A stretch of 64,000 bases of DNA from Pseudobacteriovorax antillogorgiicola (GTDB taxonomy: Bacteria; Bdellovibrionota_B; Oligoflexia; Oligoflexales; Oligoflexaceae): positions 62,001 to 126,000 of the forward strand of contig NZ_FWZT01000011.1 of assembly GCF_900177345.1 (NCBI RefSeq), given 5' to 3'. Positions within the stretch are counted from its first letter, which is position 1, and the number at the start of each line of letters is the position of its first letter. Made by a program: the position numbers and the translations under genes. This document shows positions 37,834 to 47,061 of this stretch, piece by piece. The notes beneath the pieces are model-generated. The model did not search any database. It was not told where the DNA came from and saw only the letters and a program-made list of their open reading frames with translations.

Positions 37834-39021
37834 TTAGCGTGGGATCTGCATCGTGGTGCAATGCACCGCACCACCAGAAGCAATCAAACGATCCGACTGA
37901 ACGAATGCTGTTTCATAGCCAAAACTCCGATAGATTCTAAGAGCTTCTGCTTCCATCGCAGCCATTCGTTTTTGGTCGATGTACTCCTTGCCAGAGAAAC
38001 TACTCTTTTGAATGTACTGAGGGATAATAGCTCTGCCGTTGACAAGAAGAGAATTCGTGTAGGATCGCATCACTGCTCCATAGTACTCAAACTCTGGTGC
38101 TGGCATTGGGATGCGAACAGTGCGATAGCCAAGGCTCTTTAAGTCTTCTGTGCGATCATCTAGAAATTTTTTCACTTCAAGAGCACGGCGTTGATCATCC
38201 GCTGAGGGGTAGTAACTCGCGACATTTCCGTCAATCTCGCCAACAATCACCACATCATCAGACAAAAACTTGGCCCACATATCGATGTGCCCAGTTCCTT
38301 CATAAGGCATCCTTGGTAGGATGTGAACGGATTCACAACCGGCAAAGCGACGATAGTAATCCGCAATCTGACGATCGTTCAAGACCATATCACCTACCAC
38401 TTCCCGATAACGATTAGCATCTGTCACACGACTAGTCATCAGGCAGTCGTTGCGGCTGTTACTCATAAAGTTGCCGCCTTCGTTATATACGGGAACGCTA
38501 ACCCGATCCGTACCTAGTATTCTGCCCATAGACTGTGGAGTCACGTCATCGGCAGGACGATTGGTATAGTAGTTAAAATCCACAAGGTGCAAGGAGCCGT
38601 CGCGGGATAATGCTCCGAGTGGCGCCCAATCCCTAGCCCAAACGGTCAAGCTACCATCAGTCACCTGGGGAATCAGCTTCACTTTGTCTATATCTCGCCC
38701 CAAGACCTGGCGAAGCCGGCTAAACTCTGACGATGAGAGGCTGCCACGAAAGTTAGAAGGCACAGTAATCCACAGGGTATCCACACCTGAGTCTAGGATT
38801 TCCCGCGCGAGATCATGACGCCCATAACTTGTAAGCAAGGGAAGAGAGATAACAACTCCCTGACTCTCGGCATACTCTGGCACGACGGTTTGCTGATACT
38901 CATAACGAGCCATTGATGCTTCAGTGGCATCTTCATAATGGCCATCGACTTGACTTGCCTGCTGTGATCCACAGCTTAAAGTTAAAGAAAACCCTAATAT
39001 CCCTACCAATGATTTCTTCAC
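37834..39021 (-). CDS. agmatine-deiminase/peptidylarginine-deiminase-type lipoprotein
   Basis: 395 residues from GTG 39021, which has AAAGGA nine bases upstream (the ATG at 39030 overlaps that site). A lipoprotein signal ends in TLSC. The family motifs are WARDWAP, NEGGNF, GTGHIDMWAKF with the catalytic His, and GGAVHCTTMQIP with the catalytic Cys near the C-terminus. The fold hydrolyses guanidino groups of agmatine or peptidyl-arginine to release ammonia. The lipoprotein signal points to an envelope location, which differs from the usual cytoplasmic agmatine deiminase. Substrate not determined. Confidence 0.85.
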   Translation of the reverse strand: MKKSLVGILGFSLTLSCGSQQASQVDGHYEDATEASMARYEYQQTVVPEYAESQGVVISLPLLTSYGRHDLAREILDSGVDTLWITVPSNFRGSLSSSEFSRLRQVLGRDIDKVKLIPQVTDGSLTVWARDWAPLGALSRDGSLHLVDFNYYTNRPADDVTPQSMGRILGTDRVSVPVYNEGGNFMSNSRNDCLMTSRVTDANRYREVVGDMVLNDRQIADYYRRFAGCESVHILPRMPYEGTGHIDMWAKFLSDDVVIVGEIDGNVASYYPSADDQRRALEVKKFLDDRTEDLKSLGYRTVRIPMPAPEFEYYGAVMRSYTNSLLVNGRAIIPQYIQKSSFSGKEYIDQKRMAAMEAEALRIYRSFGYETAFVQSDRLIASGGAVHCTTMQIPR

Positions 39022-39129
39022 AACGAACATCCTTTAATAGTACCGTTTAGATTTTATAGAATGGGTTTACATCAACACTAAGGCTAGGTGCAACTTCGGA
39101 TCGTAAAAAATGGATCGGTTTTTAGGGAG

Positions 39130-39150
39130 AAAAAAGGGGTCAAACCCCTT
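39130..39150 (-). terminator. rho-independent terminator of the crotonase gene
   Basis: On the minus strand AAGGGGT-TTG-ACCCCTT forms a 7-bp stem with a 3-nt loop followed at once by TTTT, about 90 bp after the crotonase stop. Confidence 0.7.
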
Positions 39151-39237
39151 AAAGCAGCTTGCCTTATTAGTTTCCAGCTCTACATCTGATATATTGGAAG
39201 GGATAGTTTCTATGTGGGAGCTGCGTAGTTAGAAATC

Positions 39238-40038
39238 CTAAAGAGCCCGCGGCACGAACTGTCGGTCAGACTTCCCCTGTGCTTTTTGCACGGCGATGCC
39301 ACGGTTCTTGCCAAGAAACATTTTCCATTGAAGCAACCACTCCTTGGCAAGGAGACGACCGTCGTTATGATGCCAGCTATATTGGTAGAGCTTTTTGATA
39401 CCGGCTAAGGCATCTGGAGATCGTTCCGCCAAAGTCTGAGCATAGGCCTGAGCTGCTGCCATTGGATCGGGCTCAATTTTGCTGATCAAGCCTTGCTCTA
39501 GGGCCTCCATTGCCGGTATTTCTCGGGATGTCATGGTCCAATCAAGGGCGCGATCCATAGCGGTAATCTCGCGCAAGGCTAGGCTCCCGCCCATATCGGG
39601 AATCAAACCCCAACGGCTTTCCATAATTGCTAGAGACGCGTCAGGGCTGGCAAATCGAAAGTCACCGCCAAGCGCTGTCTGCATGCCGGCTCCCCAGCAC
39701 CGACCGTGAATAGCCATGATTACTGGAACCGAAAGCCTTCGCCAACCGACGCTCATTTTTTGGGCAAGATTGGACTGGGTCGGCCACCACTTCCAGAGCA
39801 GTTTGAAACCAGCCTGCTTGTTCACCATCACAGACTTAATATCAAGCCCAGTAGAAAAGTCTGAGCCTTCGGCCCCAACCACCACAGCTCGGATGCTACG
39901 ATCACGGCTGATGGAATCAATGGCCTTGGAAATATCTTCGAACATCAATAGATCGAAGGCATTGAGTTTATCCGCTCGATTGAGTTTTAGGGTGACAATT
40001 TGATCCTTATTTTCGAATAGCAATCTTTTATACGACAC
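39238..40038 (-). CDS. enoyl-CoA hydratase/isomerase family (crotonase) protein
   Basis: 266 residues from GTG 40038, which has GGGGG eight bases upstream; a TTG at 40098 is an alternative. The crotonase pattern is present: VTLKLNRADKLNAFDLLMFEDI, RAVVVGAEGSDFSTGLDIKSV, and GRCWGAGMQTALGGDFRFASPDASLAIMES. The two backbone-amide oxyanion segments are there. The Asp of the GLD element and the ESRWGLIPD helix suggest a dienoyl-CoA isomerase-type member rather than classic hydratase. It is probably cytoplasmic fatty-acid or aromatic-acid catabolism. Confidence 0.85.
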   Translation of the reverse strand: MSYKRLLFENKDQIVTLKLNRADKLNAFDLLMFEDISKAIDSISRDRSIRAVVVGAEGSDFSTGLDIKSVMVNKQAGFKLLWKWWPTQSNLAQKMSVGWRRLSVPVIMAIHGRCWGAGMQTALGGDFRFASPDASLAIMESRWGLIPDMGGSLALREITAMDRALDWTMTSREIPAMEALEQGLISKIEPDPMAAAQAYAQTLAERSPDALAGIKKLYQYSWHHNDGRLLAKEWLLQWKMFLGKNRGIAVQKAQGKSDRQFVPRAL

Positions 40039-40314
40039 TCTAGCCCCCGTTAAATGTAATTTTGAATCAAAACTATCATGACCTCTCTTCTTGGCCAAGA
40101 ATCACAAGGCCCAGGGATACAAAGAAAAAGTCATCAAGGACATATTAACCCTTTTGGAGCGGATAAAAATATGCAATAAGGCCTTTAAAATAAGGGGGTG
40201 ACGAGTAGCGCGAATGCGGGATTGCGAAGGTATTTCAAATATATCAATGGGTTATGAGAGATTCTAAGCAATTCACAGCCAACCCCGGAAACTTTGCCTA
40301 AGTGAGGAGAAATT

Positions 40315-41316
40315 GTGAAGCTTTATGTCTTACCTATCTGTTTAGGTCTGTTGGCAAGTTGTGGAGGACGAGACAAGTCATCCGAATCACAAATTGCAAA
40401 TGTAACGATCAAAGAACTAAACGCCCCCGAGTCTTATAACAAAGTCCGCTTAGCCGCTTCGCTAGAAGGCGACAGTTCCAAGGCTATCGATTTCGTCAAA
40501 GAAGCAGAGGGCAACTCGAATTTAGAGGGTGACTTAGAACTAACCGCAGCCATTCCCGTAGGTCGCTACCAGCTAGAGCTAGAGTACTTCCGTAAAGAAG
40601 CAAACAGCGATGTTCAACGCCTCATCTATTCAAGTGGCGCATGCTCTGCGCAAGTCCGTTCTGCTCAAAATGATAATTTCTTCGATCTTAAAGCAGGTAG
40701 CCAGGACGTTGAAATCACCGTCTGCGATAGCGATGAAACACCTCTGGCAACAGTTGTTGTAGAGCCAAGCTATTACACAGGCAAAGGAATTATTTTTTCT
40801 GAAGTCTTTGACCGCGGCCTTGGCAAGTTTTCAAATCAAACCACTCCGGCTGAAAGCAAAATCAAGTGGGGAAAAACAGATTCACGTGGTACCAACTTCG
40901 GTCGTGTTTGGTCAAAAGACGCTGGTGATAGTGTAGCATGGCTTCTCAGTGACCCCATCGACCTAAGTGAAATCGACGAGCCAAAGCTAAGCTTCGACTA
41001 TGGTGTCCGATTCGGCGCTGATGAAGTACCAGAGGGCACCCTAAGCCTTAAGGTAAGCTACAACTACGATGCTGATAACCCACAAAATGCAACCTGGCAT
41101 GAGATCCCCCTCGGCACTCTTCCTGAAAAACCTAGTGGTGCCACATCATATTCAGACTTAGCATCTGTGACAGACGCCGACCTTTCTAGCTTTTCGGGAG
41201 CAGCGGATAAAAGCAAGGTCCGCCTAGCCTTTGTCTTCACGCAAACCGAAGGATTTGGTTGGCGAGTTGCCAACATCTCCATCAAAGACCCAGCTGCAGC
41301 TGAAAGCGCAGACTAG
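40315..41316 (+). CDS. secreted lipoprotein with jelly-roll-like domain
   Basis: 333 residues starting at GTG 40315 with GAGGAG upstream. The signal ends LLASC (Cys16). Residues ~25-150 form one beta-rich domain; ~165-325 form a second, with FDRGLGKFSNQ, DSVAWLLSDPIDLSEIDEPKLSFDY and GWRVANISIKD, a layout like the carbohydrate- or surface-binding jelly-rolls of secreted adhesins and peptidases. No catalytic residues are visible. A strong hairpin follows. It is probably exposed at the envelope. Confidence 0.65.
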   Translation: MKLYVLPICLGLLASCGGRDKSSESQIANVTIKELNAPESYNKVRLAASLEGDSSKAIDFVKEAEGNSNLEGDLELTAAIPVGRYQLELEYFRKEANSDVQRLIYSSGACSAQVRSAQNDNFFDLKAGSQDVEITVCDSDETPLATVVVEPSYYTGKGIIFSEVFDRGLGKFSNQTTPAESKIKWGKTDSRGTNFGRVWSKDAGDSVAWLLSDPIDLSEIDEPKLSFDYGVRFGADEVPEGTLSLKVSYNYDADNPQNATWHEIPLGTLPEKPSGATSYSDLASVTDADLSSFSGAADKSKVRLAFVFTQTEGFGWRVANISIKDPAAAESAD

Positions 41317-41323
41317 TGGCCTG

Positions 41324-41353
41324 CTCTAGTGCACCAAACAAGGTGCACTAGAG
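41324..41353 (+). terminator. strong hairpin downstream of the jelly-roll lipoprotein
   Basis: CTCTAGTGCACC and GGTGCACTAGAG form a perfect 12-bp stem with a 6-nt loop (AAACAA), 7 bp after the stop at 41316. There is no strong T-run, but position and stability fit a terminator. Confidence 0.65.
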
Positions 41354-41724
41354 CTGTTACAGCAATTGCTCCCCCGTTGCCGCTGATCAGGCGCATCCTA
41401 AAGCTTTAACCCTTGCCGATACCTCGGGAAGCATTTCCATTCATAGCGAGACACAGCAGTCATGATGACTACAATTAGATAACTCTCTCCCTTGCACTCT
41501 ATCCTTAGCACTACGCCAAATGTAGTAAGTCCCTAATAATGATAAGGCCGGGTTCAATCATACCGATTGTCTCGATAGACCCTTTTCAAGGCGAGAAATG
41601 AGGCGCTTCGGAGTGATCTTTGGGCCGTAACCCTCTTTATAAGCCAGGCTAATTGTGCTACTTTGAGCTTGCTCAACCTTCCAAGCTTCGAGCTGATAGA
41701 CATCAAAAAAAAGGCAATTCAGCT
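41354..41724. other. non-coding interval upstream of the DUF2452 gene
   Basis: This 370-bp interval holds no open frame with a credible start, no repeat and no RNA structure that I can recognise. It probably includes the promoter of the gene starting at 41725. Confidence 0.4.
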
Positions 41725-42333
41725 ATGGCCTCAAAAAAAGATGAATCTCAATGGTCTCCAGAAAGAAAAAGGCTCAAGATTCAGTCGACTGATACACCAC
41801 AAACGCTTCCTTACGGACATAACAGAGGCTCAGCGCCCATCATACCAACTAGCTATGATAGCATGAAGAAAAAAGCGCTAAAGGCTATGTTCGAACATGC
41901 GGAAATTCAACTGACACCATTGCACCAGCAGATGTCTTATTTAAGAATTAAAAAAGAAAAGCTCCTCTTACTACCTGGCCATTGCAGCAAGGACGATGAG
42001 ATCGCAGCACAAACGTCCTTAAACCTGATTGATGAACAAGTTGACTTTATCCAAAATCAAGTACAGTCCATCCAAGAAAAGTATTTGATATCGATGGAAA
42101 TCCTAAAGGCTAAGTTTAGCTTTGTCCCTGTCCATGGACAAACCTATTACCTCTACCAAAAAGGGAATGAACGGGTATTAATGCTAGTTGGCCCGAATCA
42201 GTGGCAGCTTGATAGTCACACCTTATATATTGCTACGGTCAAGCTTATGGCAGATGCCAGTTGGCACGTTTTGGCTATTAGTGACGAAATAGAACTAGAC
42301 TTCGAGGCATTGAAAAAGGGTGGGAAAAGCTAG
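41725..42333 (+). CDS. DUF2452-family cytoplasmic protein
   Basis: 202 residues from the ATG at 41725, with AAAAGG upstream. The start PYGHNRGSAPIIPTSYDSMKKKALKAMFEHAEIQL, a central coiled-coil-prone segment, and VPVHGQTYYLYQKGNERVLMLVGPNQW near the end match DUF2452, a conserved protein of unknown function found in bacteria and eukaryotes. There are no signal peptides or membrane helices. It is followed by a 126-bp palindromic element. Confidence 0.75.
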   Translation: MASKKDESQWSPERKRLKIQSTDTPQTLPYGHNRGSAPIIPTSYDSMKKKALKAMFEHAEIQLTPLHQQMSYLRIKKEKLLLLPGHCSKDDEIAAQTSLNLIDEQVDFIQNQVQSIQEKYLISMEILKAKFSFVPVHGQTYYLYQKGNERVLMLVGPNQWQLDSHTLYIATVKLMADASWHVLAISDEIELDFEALKKGGKS

Positions 42334-42404
42334 AGGGAATATGCGCTTAGTTGTTAGCAACGACACAGATTTTCTCGGGGGGGGCTTTTCCTTCCCTTCG
42401 CACT

Positions 42405-42530
42405 AGTACCTAGTCAAGTTGAATTCTCGGCTAGGCGACAAGGAGCGAGCGAGGAGACAGTACGAGCTGGATACGGTGACGAGCGAGTGACAAAGTCAAC
42501 AACGCCGAGGCTTCAAATCGACTAGGCACT
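42405..42530. repeat. 126-bp imperfect palindromic intergenic element
   Basis: The outer arms AGTACCTAGTC (42405-42415) and GACTAGGCACT (42520-42530) pair with one mismatch; the pairing continues through GTTGAA/TTCAAA and CTCGGC/GCCGAG inside. The ~80-bp core is purine-rich and nearly free of T, with a repeated GAGCGAG theme. It sits between two convergent genes (DUF2452, plus strand; aerolysin-like, minus strand). The shape is that of a folded intergenic repeat or a structured RNA/terminator. I have not seen a second copy within this window. Confidence 0.5.
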
Positions 42531-42746
42531 ATTGATGGTATTTTATTTCCTTCAGCTGGAAGTTACTCTCATTCGTGACTTTCCTTGTTCATAATTGAAA
42601 CTTTCAACAATGAAGAAACCTTTCTCCAGGTACAAGCTAAGACTTACTGATTGTCATGTAAGTTGTCTATCACAGATCTGCCTTGAAGGCCGGCCTCTAG
42701 GTTTGCACTTGATATAAGACCCGATCGATCTTGTATGAGGCCTTGC

Positions 42747-42782
42747 CCCGAGACAAAGCTAACGGAATCAGCCAGTCTCGGG
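42747..42782 (-). terminator. 8-bp inverted repeat downstream of the aerolysin-like gene
   Basis: CCCGAGAC and GTCTCGGG are perfect complements with a 20-nt loop that itself has a short GCT/AGC pair. It lies 60 bp after the aerolysin-like gene's stop on the minus strand. There is no T-run, so the role is tentative. Confidence 0.4.
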
Positions 42783-42842
42783 ACTCATTCATTCTCAAAA
42801 GATGGAGCACTTCTCAACAGAACTGACGTTTTCGATCAGAAA

Positions 42843-43736
42843 TCAAGCAGCCTTCTGAACTTCATCAAGATCAATCGGTCCACCAGCACGAGTCGAGTCA
42901 TTCTGAGCAAATAGCATCTGGTCTTTCGTATTGAGCAATTCAACTTTGGAATTTGAGTAAAATCCAACTTCAATATCTTGCGTCACTGTAATGCTGGTCG
43001 CTTTACCGGCTGCATTCAGAACGGAATTAACATCCAAAGCCCAAAAGTGATGGCCTTTATAGGTAGGATTATAGTTGATTGCAACACTGCCTCTTAAGTA
43101 AACCAAGTACTCAACTCTTACTTTCATTACACCACGACTTGCCGTTAGCTGAGCTTTGACAGCCTCCTTTGGCTTTAATATAACACTCACCCCTGAATCT
43201 GTTCCTACCGTGACTGACTGGCTTTCAGTCTTACTCTCACCCCATGTATGGCTATAAGACATTGATGTTTCACCACCACCACCTGTTCCTAGAAACCCTA
43301 CTTTGTAGCTAACCTTTTGAGTAAACGAAACTGTGTTCGATTTAGACCATGTATCTGAAACAGAGTTGGTGACAGAATCGGAAATACCGGCGTTAAATGT
43401 TCCGGTTTGATCACTATTATTCTCAAAGGTTTTGGTTGCAATGATAACAGGTTGTGAAGTGATTTCCGTGATCGTAGCATTCTTAACCGTAAGGTAGGTC
43501 TCCACTTGTGGCCAATGATATGTTTTATAAAGGTCGTTCCATGGCGTAGGACTGTGAAGATAAGCATCGTTCGGCTTTTTGCCAAAGTACTTACCTACTG
43601 CCTCCTTCAAATCATGGTCTTCGATACCAAAATTTTTGCGTTCTTCATCAGTAATGACGTGATTGATGGTTCCCGATGCTTGAACACTTGAAGTATCTTT
43701 ATCATCACCGGCTTTTATTGAAACTGAAATGCCCAT
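42843..43736 (-). CDS. aerolysin-superfamily (ETX/MTX2-like) beta-pore-type protein
   Basis: 297 residues with no signal peptide. The central part, roughly residues 115-200, is rich in Ser/Thr in an alternating pattern (SDSVTNSVSDTWSKSNTVSF, then TSMSYSHTWGESKTESQSV), which is typical of the amphipathic insertion loop and flanking long strands of aerolysin-like proteins. The remaining N- and C-terminal parts are beta-rich. The frame looks intact. In this superfamily members range from toxins to proteins with no known harmful role, so the target is not implied. It appears to be a single-gene unit. Confidence 0.6.
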   Translation of the reverse strand: MGISVSIKAGDDKDTSSVQASGTINHVITDEERKNFGIEDHDLKEAVGKYFGKKPNDAYLHSPTPWNDLYKTYHWPQVETYLTVKNATITEITSQPVIIATKTFENNSDQTGTFNAGISDSVTNSVSDTWSKSNTVSFTQKVSYKVGFLGTGGGGETSMSYSHTWGESKTESQSVTVGTDSGVSVILKPKEAVKAQLTASRGVMKVRVEYLVYLRGSVAINYNPTYKGHHFWALDVNSVLNAAGKATSITVTQDIEVGFYSNSKVELLNTKDQMLFAQNDSTRAGGPIDLDEVQKAA

Positions 43737-44187
43737 ATAACACCTCCATATTATAAAAAATCGTTATCGGGCAGAATCAGTCTTACGTTAGTTACCTATT
43801 CATAGGAATATAGGAAAGAGTAAAAATCAGCACCTGAGTATGATCCCACCTCAAAGGCAAAGTTCATTTCCAAGTTAGCGAACAGAAATAAGACCCTAAA
43901 AAGATATAGCAAAAACATAGGCAAAAAAGCGACTAAGTTACTTCACTCCCTAAAAAGATTAGTACTGCATTCCCATTTTTTTACCTCGTCAGTGAGTTCC
44001 CGACGCGGAGCGTCCGCGGTTTCAGCCTTGCTTTCATCCAATCAGGCCAATTACATGCGCACTAAATAGCGATAGAATCAAGTTTATTCTGTTTTTTTTC
44101 CAATCTACAAAAAATTGAATGCAACGATTTTGTATACCAGAGGTATAATAAGAGTAAATCTAACTGAATCTATTGCCTAGGTGTTCT
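43737..44187. other. intergenic region between two divergent genes
   Basis: The 450 bp between the aerolysin-like gene (minus) and the kinase gene (plus) must hold both promoters. A tight hairpin CGCGGA-GCG-TCCGCG lies at 44004-44018. I see no coding frame, repeat or RNA gene. Confidence 0.4.
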
Positions 44188-46959
44188 ATGAATAGCTTTG
44201 CCTATTTAGTCTCTCTATTATTGCTCGTGTTTTCCTTTGAGCTACATGGCTCGTCCCCAGCATTCGAAATGAGCAGGACCATGGATGGAATTCCTCTCGG
44301 TCTCAATACCTCTATCTATCACGACAGCAATAAGGAAATGGATCTGCATCAAATAATTGAGATCTATAAAACCGGCAGGTTTAAACAGACTCATGAGGCC
44401 AGACCCAATTTTGGTATCAATCAAGATGCTATCTGGTTTCGATTTGTGGTCAGAAATTCTAGTTCAACTCCCCAGATACTATTACTGGAGAACAGCTTTA
44501 CAGTGCTTGACTCCGTGATACTTCATAAAATGAGTCCTGACGGAAGCTGGACTCGAAAGCTGGGAGGAGAAATTTTTCCCTATTCCGACAGAGAGATTAA
44601 GTCGCGTCAGGTAGTCTTCGAATATCTCCTAAGCCCTGGAGACCATGTTTTCTTTGGTAGGATTGAGACAGTCGGACCTCTACAACTCCAGCTAAATGCC
44701 TGGTCGCCAAAAGAATTCCATGCCCATAACAGCGCCGAATATATCTACCTTGGGATTCTGGTTGGTTTCCATATTGTGATATGCTTCTACAACTTACTCC
44801 TCTCTGTAACCTTAAAAGATCGAGCTTACCTCTACTATGTTGCCTATGTGTTCAGCAATCTAGCCTATCAAGCTGCCAACTATGGCTTGGGGCAGCAGTT
44901 CTTATCTGATTTGCCATACTTTGATACCTTTTCGAATATCTATATGCTATTTACGATTGAGTGTGTTGCTATCACCAGCTTGCTCTTTAGTTCTTCCTTT
45001 CTCGATCTAAAATCAAGGTACCCACGGTTTGCCAAGCTATACAATGTAGCTTTCGGAATGTCGGTAATAAACTTTTCAATCTCTCTATTTTTCTCCACCT
45101 ATTGGGGAACCGTATTCTGCTTCCTCACCGCTTCCACAGCGACCTTCTTTTTGATTAGTTCAGGGCTTCTGGTATCAAGACAAGGATATCTGCCCGCCAA
45201 GTTCTATCTTGTTGCCTGGGGCTTTTACTTAACAGGGGTCATGGGCACTCTTTCAAATCGATTAGGGTTCATTCCAACAAGCCTGTTTAGCGAGTGGGGG
45301 CAGTTTACCGGTGGAGCTATAGAGATTGCGATCCTGTCTCTAGCTCTCGGAACACGTTTTAGTGAGGGGCGACGGGCACACATTGCACAGATTAATGACC
45401 TCAATCAAAACTTAGAAAAGAAGGTCGAGGAGCGCACATCTCGAATCGAAGCGCTACTGAAGCACATCCCTCAAGGAATTCTATCCATTGGTCAAGATGG
45501 TATCGTTGAGCAGAACTACTCCGCTCAGCTACCTGATATCTTGGGGCATAATCAAATTGCTGGTCGAACTGCCAAGCAGATAATTTTAGAGCACACAGAC
45601 CTCACCGAAGATGAGAAAGATCAGGCCTGGCATGCCCTCCTAGCATCAATTGACCACTTGGATATAAACTTCGAGATAAATCGAGACAAGCTCCCCTCCC
45701 AGCTTCGCTATAGACAAGGCGAGGCATCTAAATACTTGAAGCTCACATGGAATACTGAAGTAGTCAACGAAGAGGTTACTCATATCTTAGTAACCCTTCT
45801 TGATGTTAGTTCGGAGATCGAAGCCCAAGAAGAGCTAGACCAAAAGAAAGAAAAATTTGAGTTTATTCGGCAGCTCGTAGAAATTGGTACTAGCAGGTCG
45901 CATCAATTTTTTGATTCCGCATACCTATTATTTCAAGAGTCGATTGATCTTGCTAAAGCGCCAATGATCAGCCAAGACGCACTAAAGATTCTATTCATCA
46001 ATATTCACACTCTTAAGGGAACAGCGCGTAGCCTTGGCTTAAGGGAACTATCCAATGAGCTACATATTATAGAGACGTACTATTCTCAAGTCATAAAGGG
46101 TGAGCTGGATTTGGATATTGAAAAAGTTCGCAGAGACCTTCAAAAGGCCCGGGATATGTATGATCGCTATGAACAGATCCATACTCAGGTTCTTGGCAGA
46201 GAAAGAACTATGACCACCGTTGCCATTGATCGCCATCGCGTTGAAAAGGGCGTTCAGTTTTTGACCTATCTATTGACGAGCAGCAACCTGGACCTCAATG
46301 CACGTGAGGTGATCGAAGAGAACAGAAACCTACTCATCAACTCTATTTCAAAATCCCTTAGAAAAATTCTTAAGGATGTCATGTGTCAGGCAGGAAAGAT
46401 TGCTAAAGATCTTGGCAAACCAGAGCCAAAGATACACTATGACTTGATTGATATACAACTCACGTACGCACAAGAAATTGCCCTTCGCAATGGATTTATT
46501 CATCTTCTCAGAAATGCACTAGATCATGGCATCGAGCATTCTGAGGATCGTCACTCGAAAAACAAAGACCCTATCGGTAACTTGTTTGTATCTGTTAAAC
46601 GTGATGACCACTGTGCGACCATATATTTTTCTGATGATGGTCGTGGATTAGCGATTGGTAATCTTAGAAGGCGATACCAAGAGTTAGGCAAACTGAATTC
46701 ATCAACTGATATCGAGACCATTGCAAATCTAGTTTTTGAACAAGGAATTTCCACGGCTGACACAATTTCTCAGGTTTCCGGTAGAGGGATAGGCATGGGC
46801 GCTATCCGGCAATATTTTGAGGGAATCGATGGCTCCGTACGCATAATCCTAGAGGATGCGATTGATGATGAGAAGCAGTTCTATAAATTTCAAGTAGAAA
46901 TAAAACTTCCGATCTTTACATCGGCGAAGTTTATCGAACAGTTTGATAAGATTGCTTAA
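44188..46959 (+). CDS. 7TMR-DISM / PAS / Hpt / HATPase CheA-like kinase
   Basis: 923 residues. A signal peptide is followed by a 7TMR-DISMED2-type periplasmic domain (~35-180, AIWFRFVVRNSSS, PGDHVFFGRIET), seven transmembrane helices (~190-395), a coiled coil (NLEKKVEERTSRIEALL), a PAS-like domain (~425-555), an Hpt domain with His607 in HTLKGTARSLGL, and a HATPase with LLRNALDHGIEH, FSDDGRGL and SGRGIGMGAI. As in CheA, the Hpt replaces a HisKA domain, but there is no CheW part. It shares the PAS-Hpt-ATPase module with the kinase at 18822-21464. The partner regulator is not adjacent. Confidence 0.85.
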   Translation: MNSFAYLVSLLLLVFSFELHGSSPAFEMSRTMDGIPLGLNTSIYHDSNKEMDLHQIIEIYKTGRFKQTHEARPNFGINQDAIWFRFVVRNSSSTPQILLLENSFTVLDSVILHKMSPDGSWTRKLGGEIFPYSDREIKSRQVVFEYLLSPGDHVFFGRIETVGPLQLQLNAWSPKEFHAHNSAEYIYLGILVGFHIVICFYNLLLSVTLKDRAYLYYVAYVFSNLAYQAANYGLGQQFLSDLPYFDTFSNIYMLFTIECVAITSLLFSSSFLDLKSRYPRFAKLYNVAFGMSVINFSISLFFSTYWGTVFCFLTASTATFFLISSGLLVSRQGYLPAKFYLVAWGFYLTGVMGTLSNRLGFIPTSLFSEWGQFTGGAIEIAILSLALGTRFSEGRRAHIAQINDLNQNLEKKVEERTSRIEALLKHIPQGILSIGQDGIVEQNYSAQLPDILGHNQIAGRTAKQIILEHTDLTEDEKDQAWHALLASIDHLDINFEINRDKLPSQLRYRQGEASKYLKLTWNTEVVNEEVTHILVTLLDVSSEIEAQEELDQKKEKFEFIRQLVEIGTSRSHQFFDSAYLLFQESIDLAKAPMISQDALKILFINIHTLKGTARSLGLRELSNELHIIETYYSQVIKGELDLDIEKVRRDLQKARDMYDRYEQIHTQVLGRERTMTTVAIDRHRVEKGVQFLTYLLTSSNLDLNAREVIEENRNLLINSISKSLRKILKDVMCQAGKIAKDLGKPEPKIHYDLIDIQLTYAQEIALRNGFIHLLRNALDHGIEHSEDRHSKNKDPIGNLFVSVKRDDHCATIYFSDDGRGLAIGNLRRRYQELGKLNSSTDIETIANLVFEQGISTADTISQVSGRGIGMGAIRQYFEGIDGSVRIILEDAIDDEKQFYKFQVEIKLPIFTSAKFIEQFDKIA

Positions 46960-47061
46960 AGCATGATGATAGCGAGAAGCTTTAAGGCTTACCAGCCCTA
47001 GAATCCTAGTCTGTCTTTGCCATAGAAATTACGTATGCTCCCCTTTCAAAGGAGGAGTCTA

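Noticed and set aside
42360-42540. Purine-rich palindromic element considered as an integron attC site
   Set aside because: It lacks the typical RYYYAAC/GTTRRRY core sites in attC arrangement and there is no integrase or cassette array.
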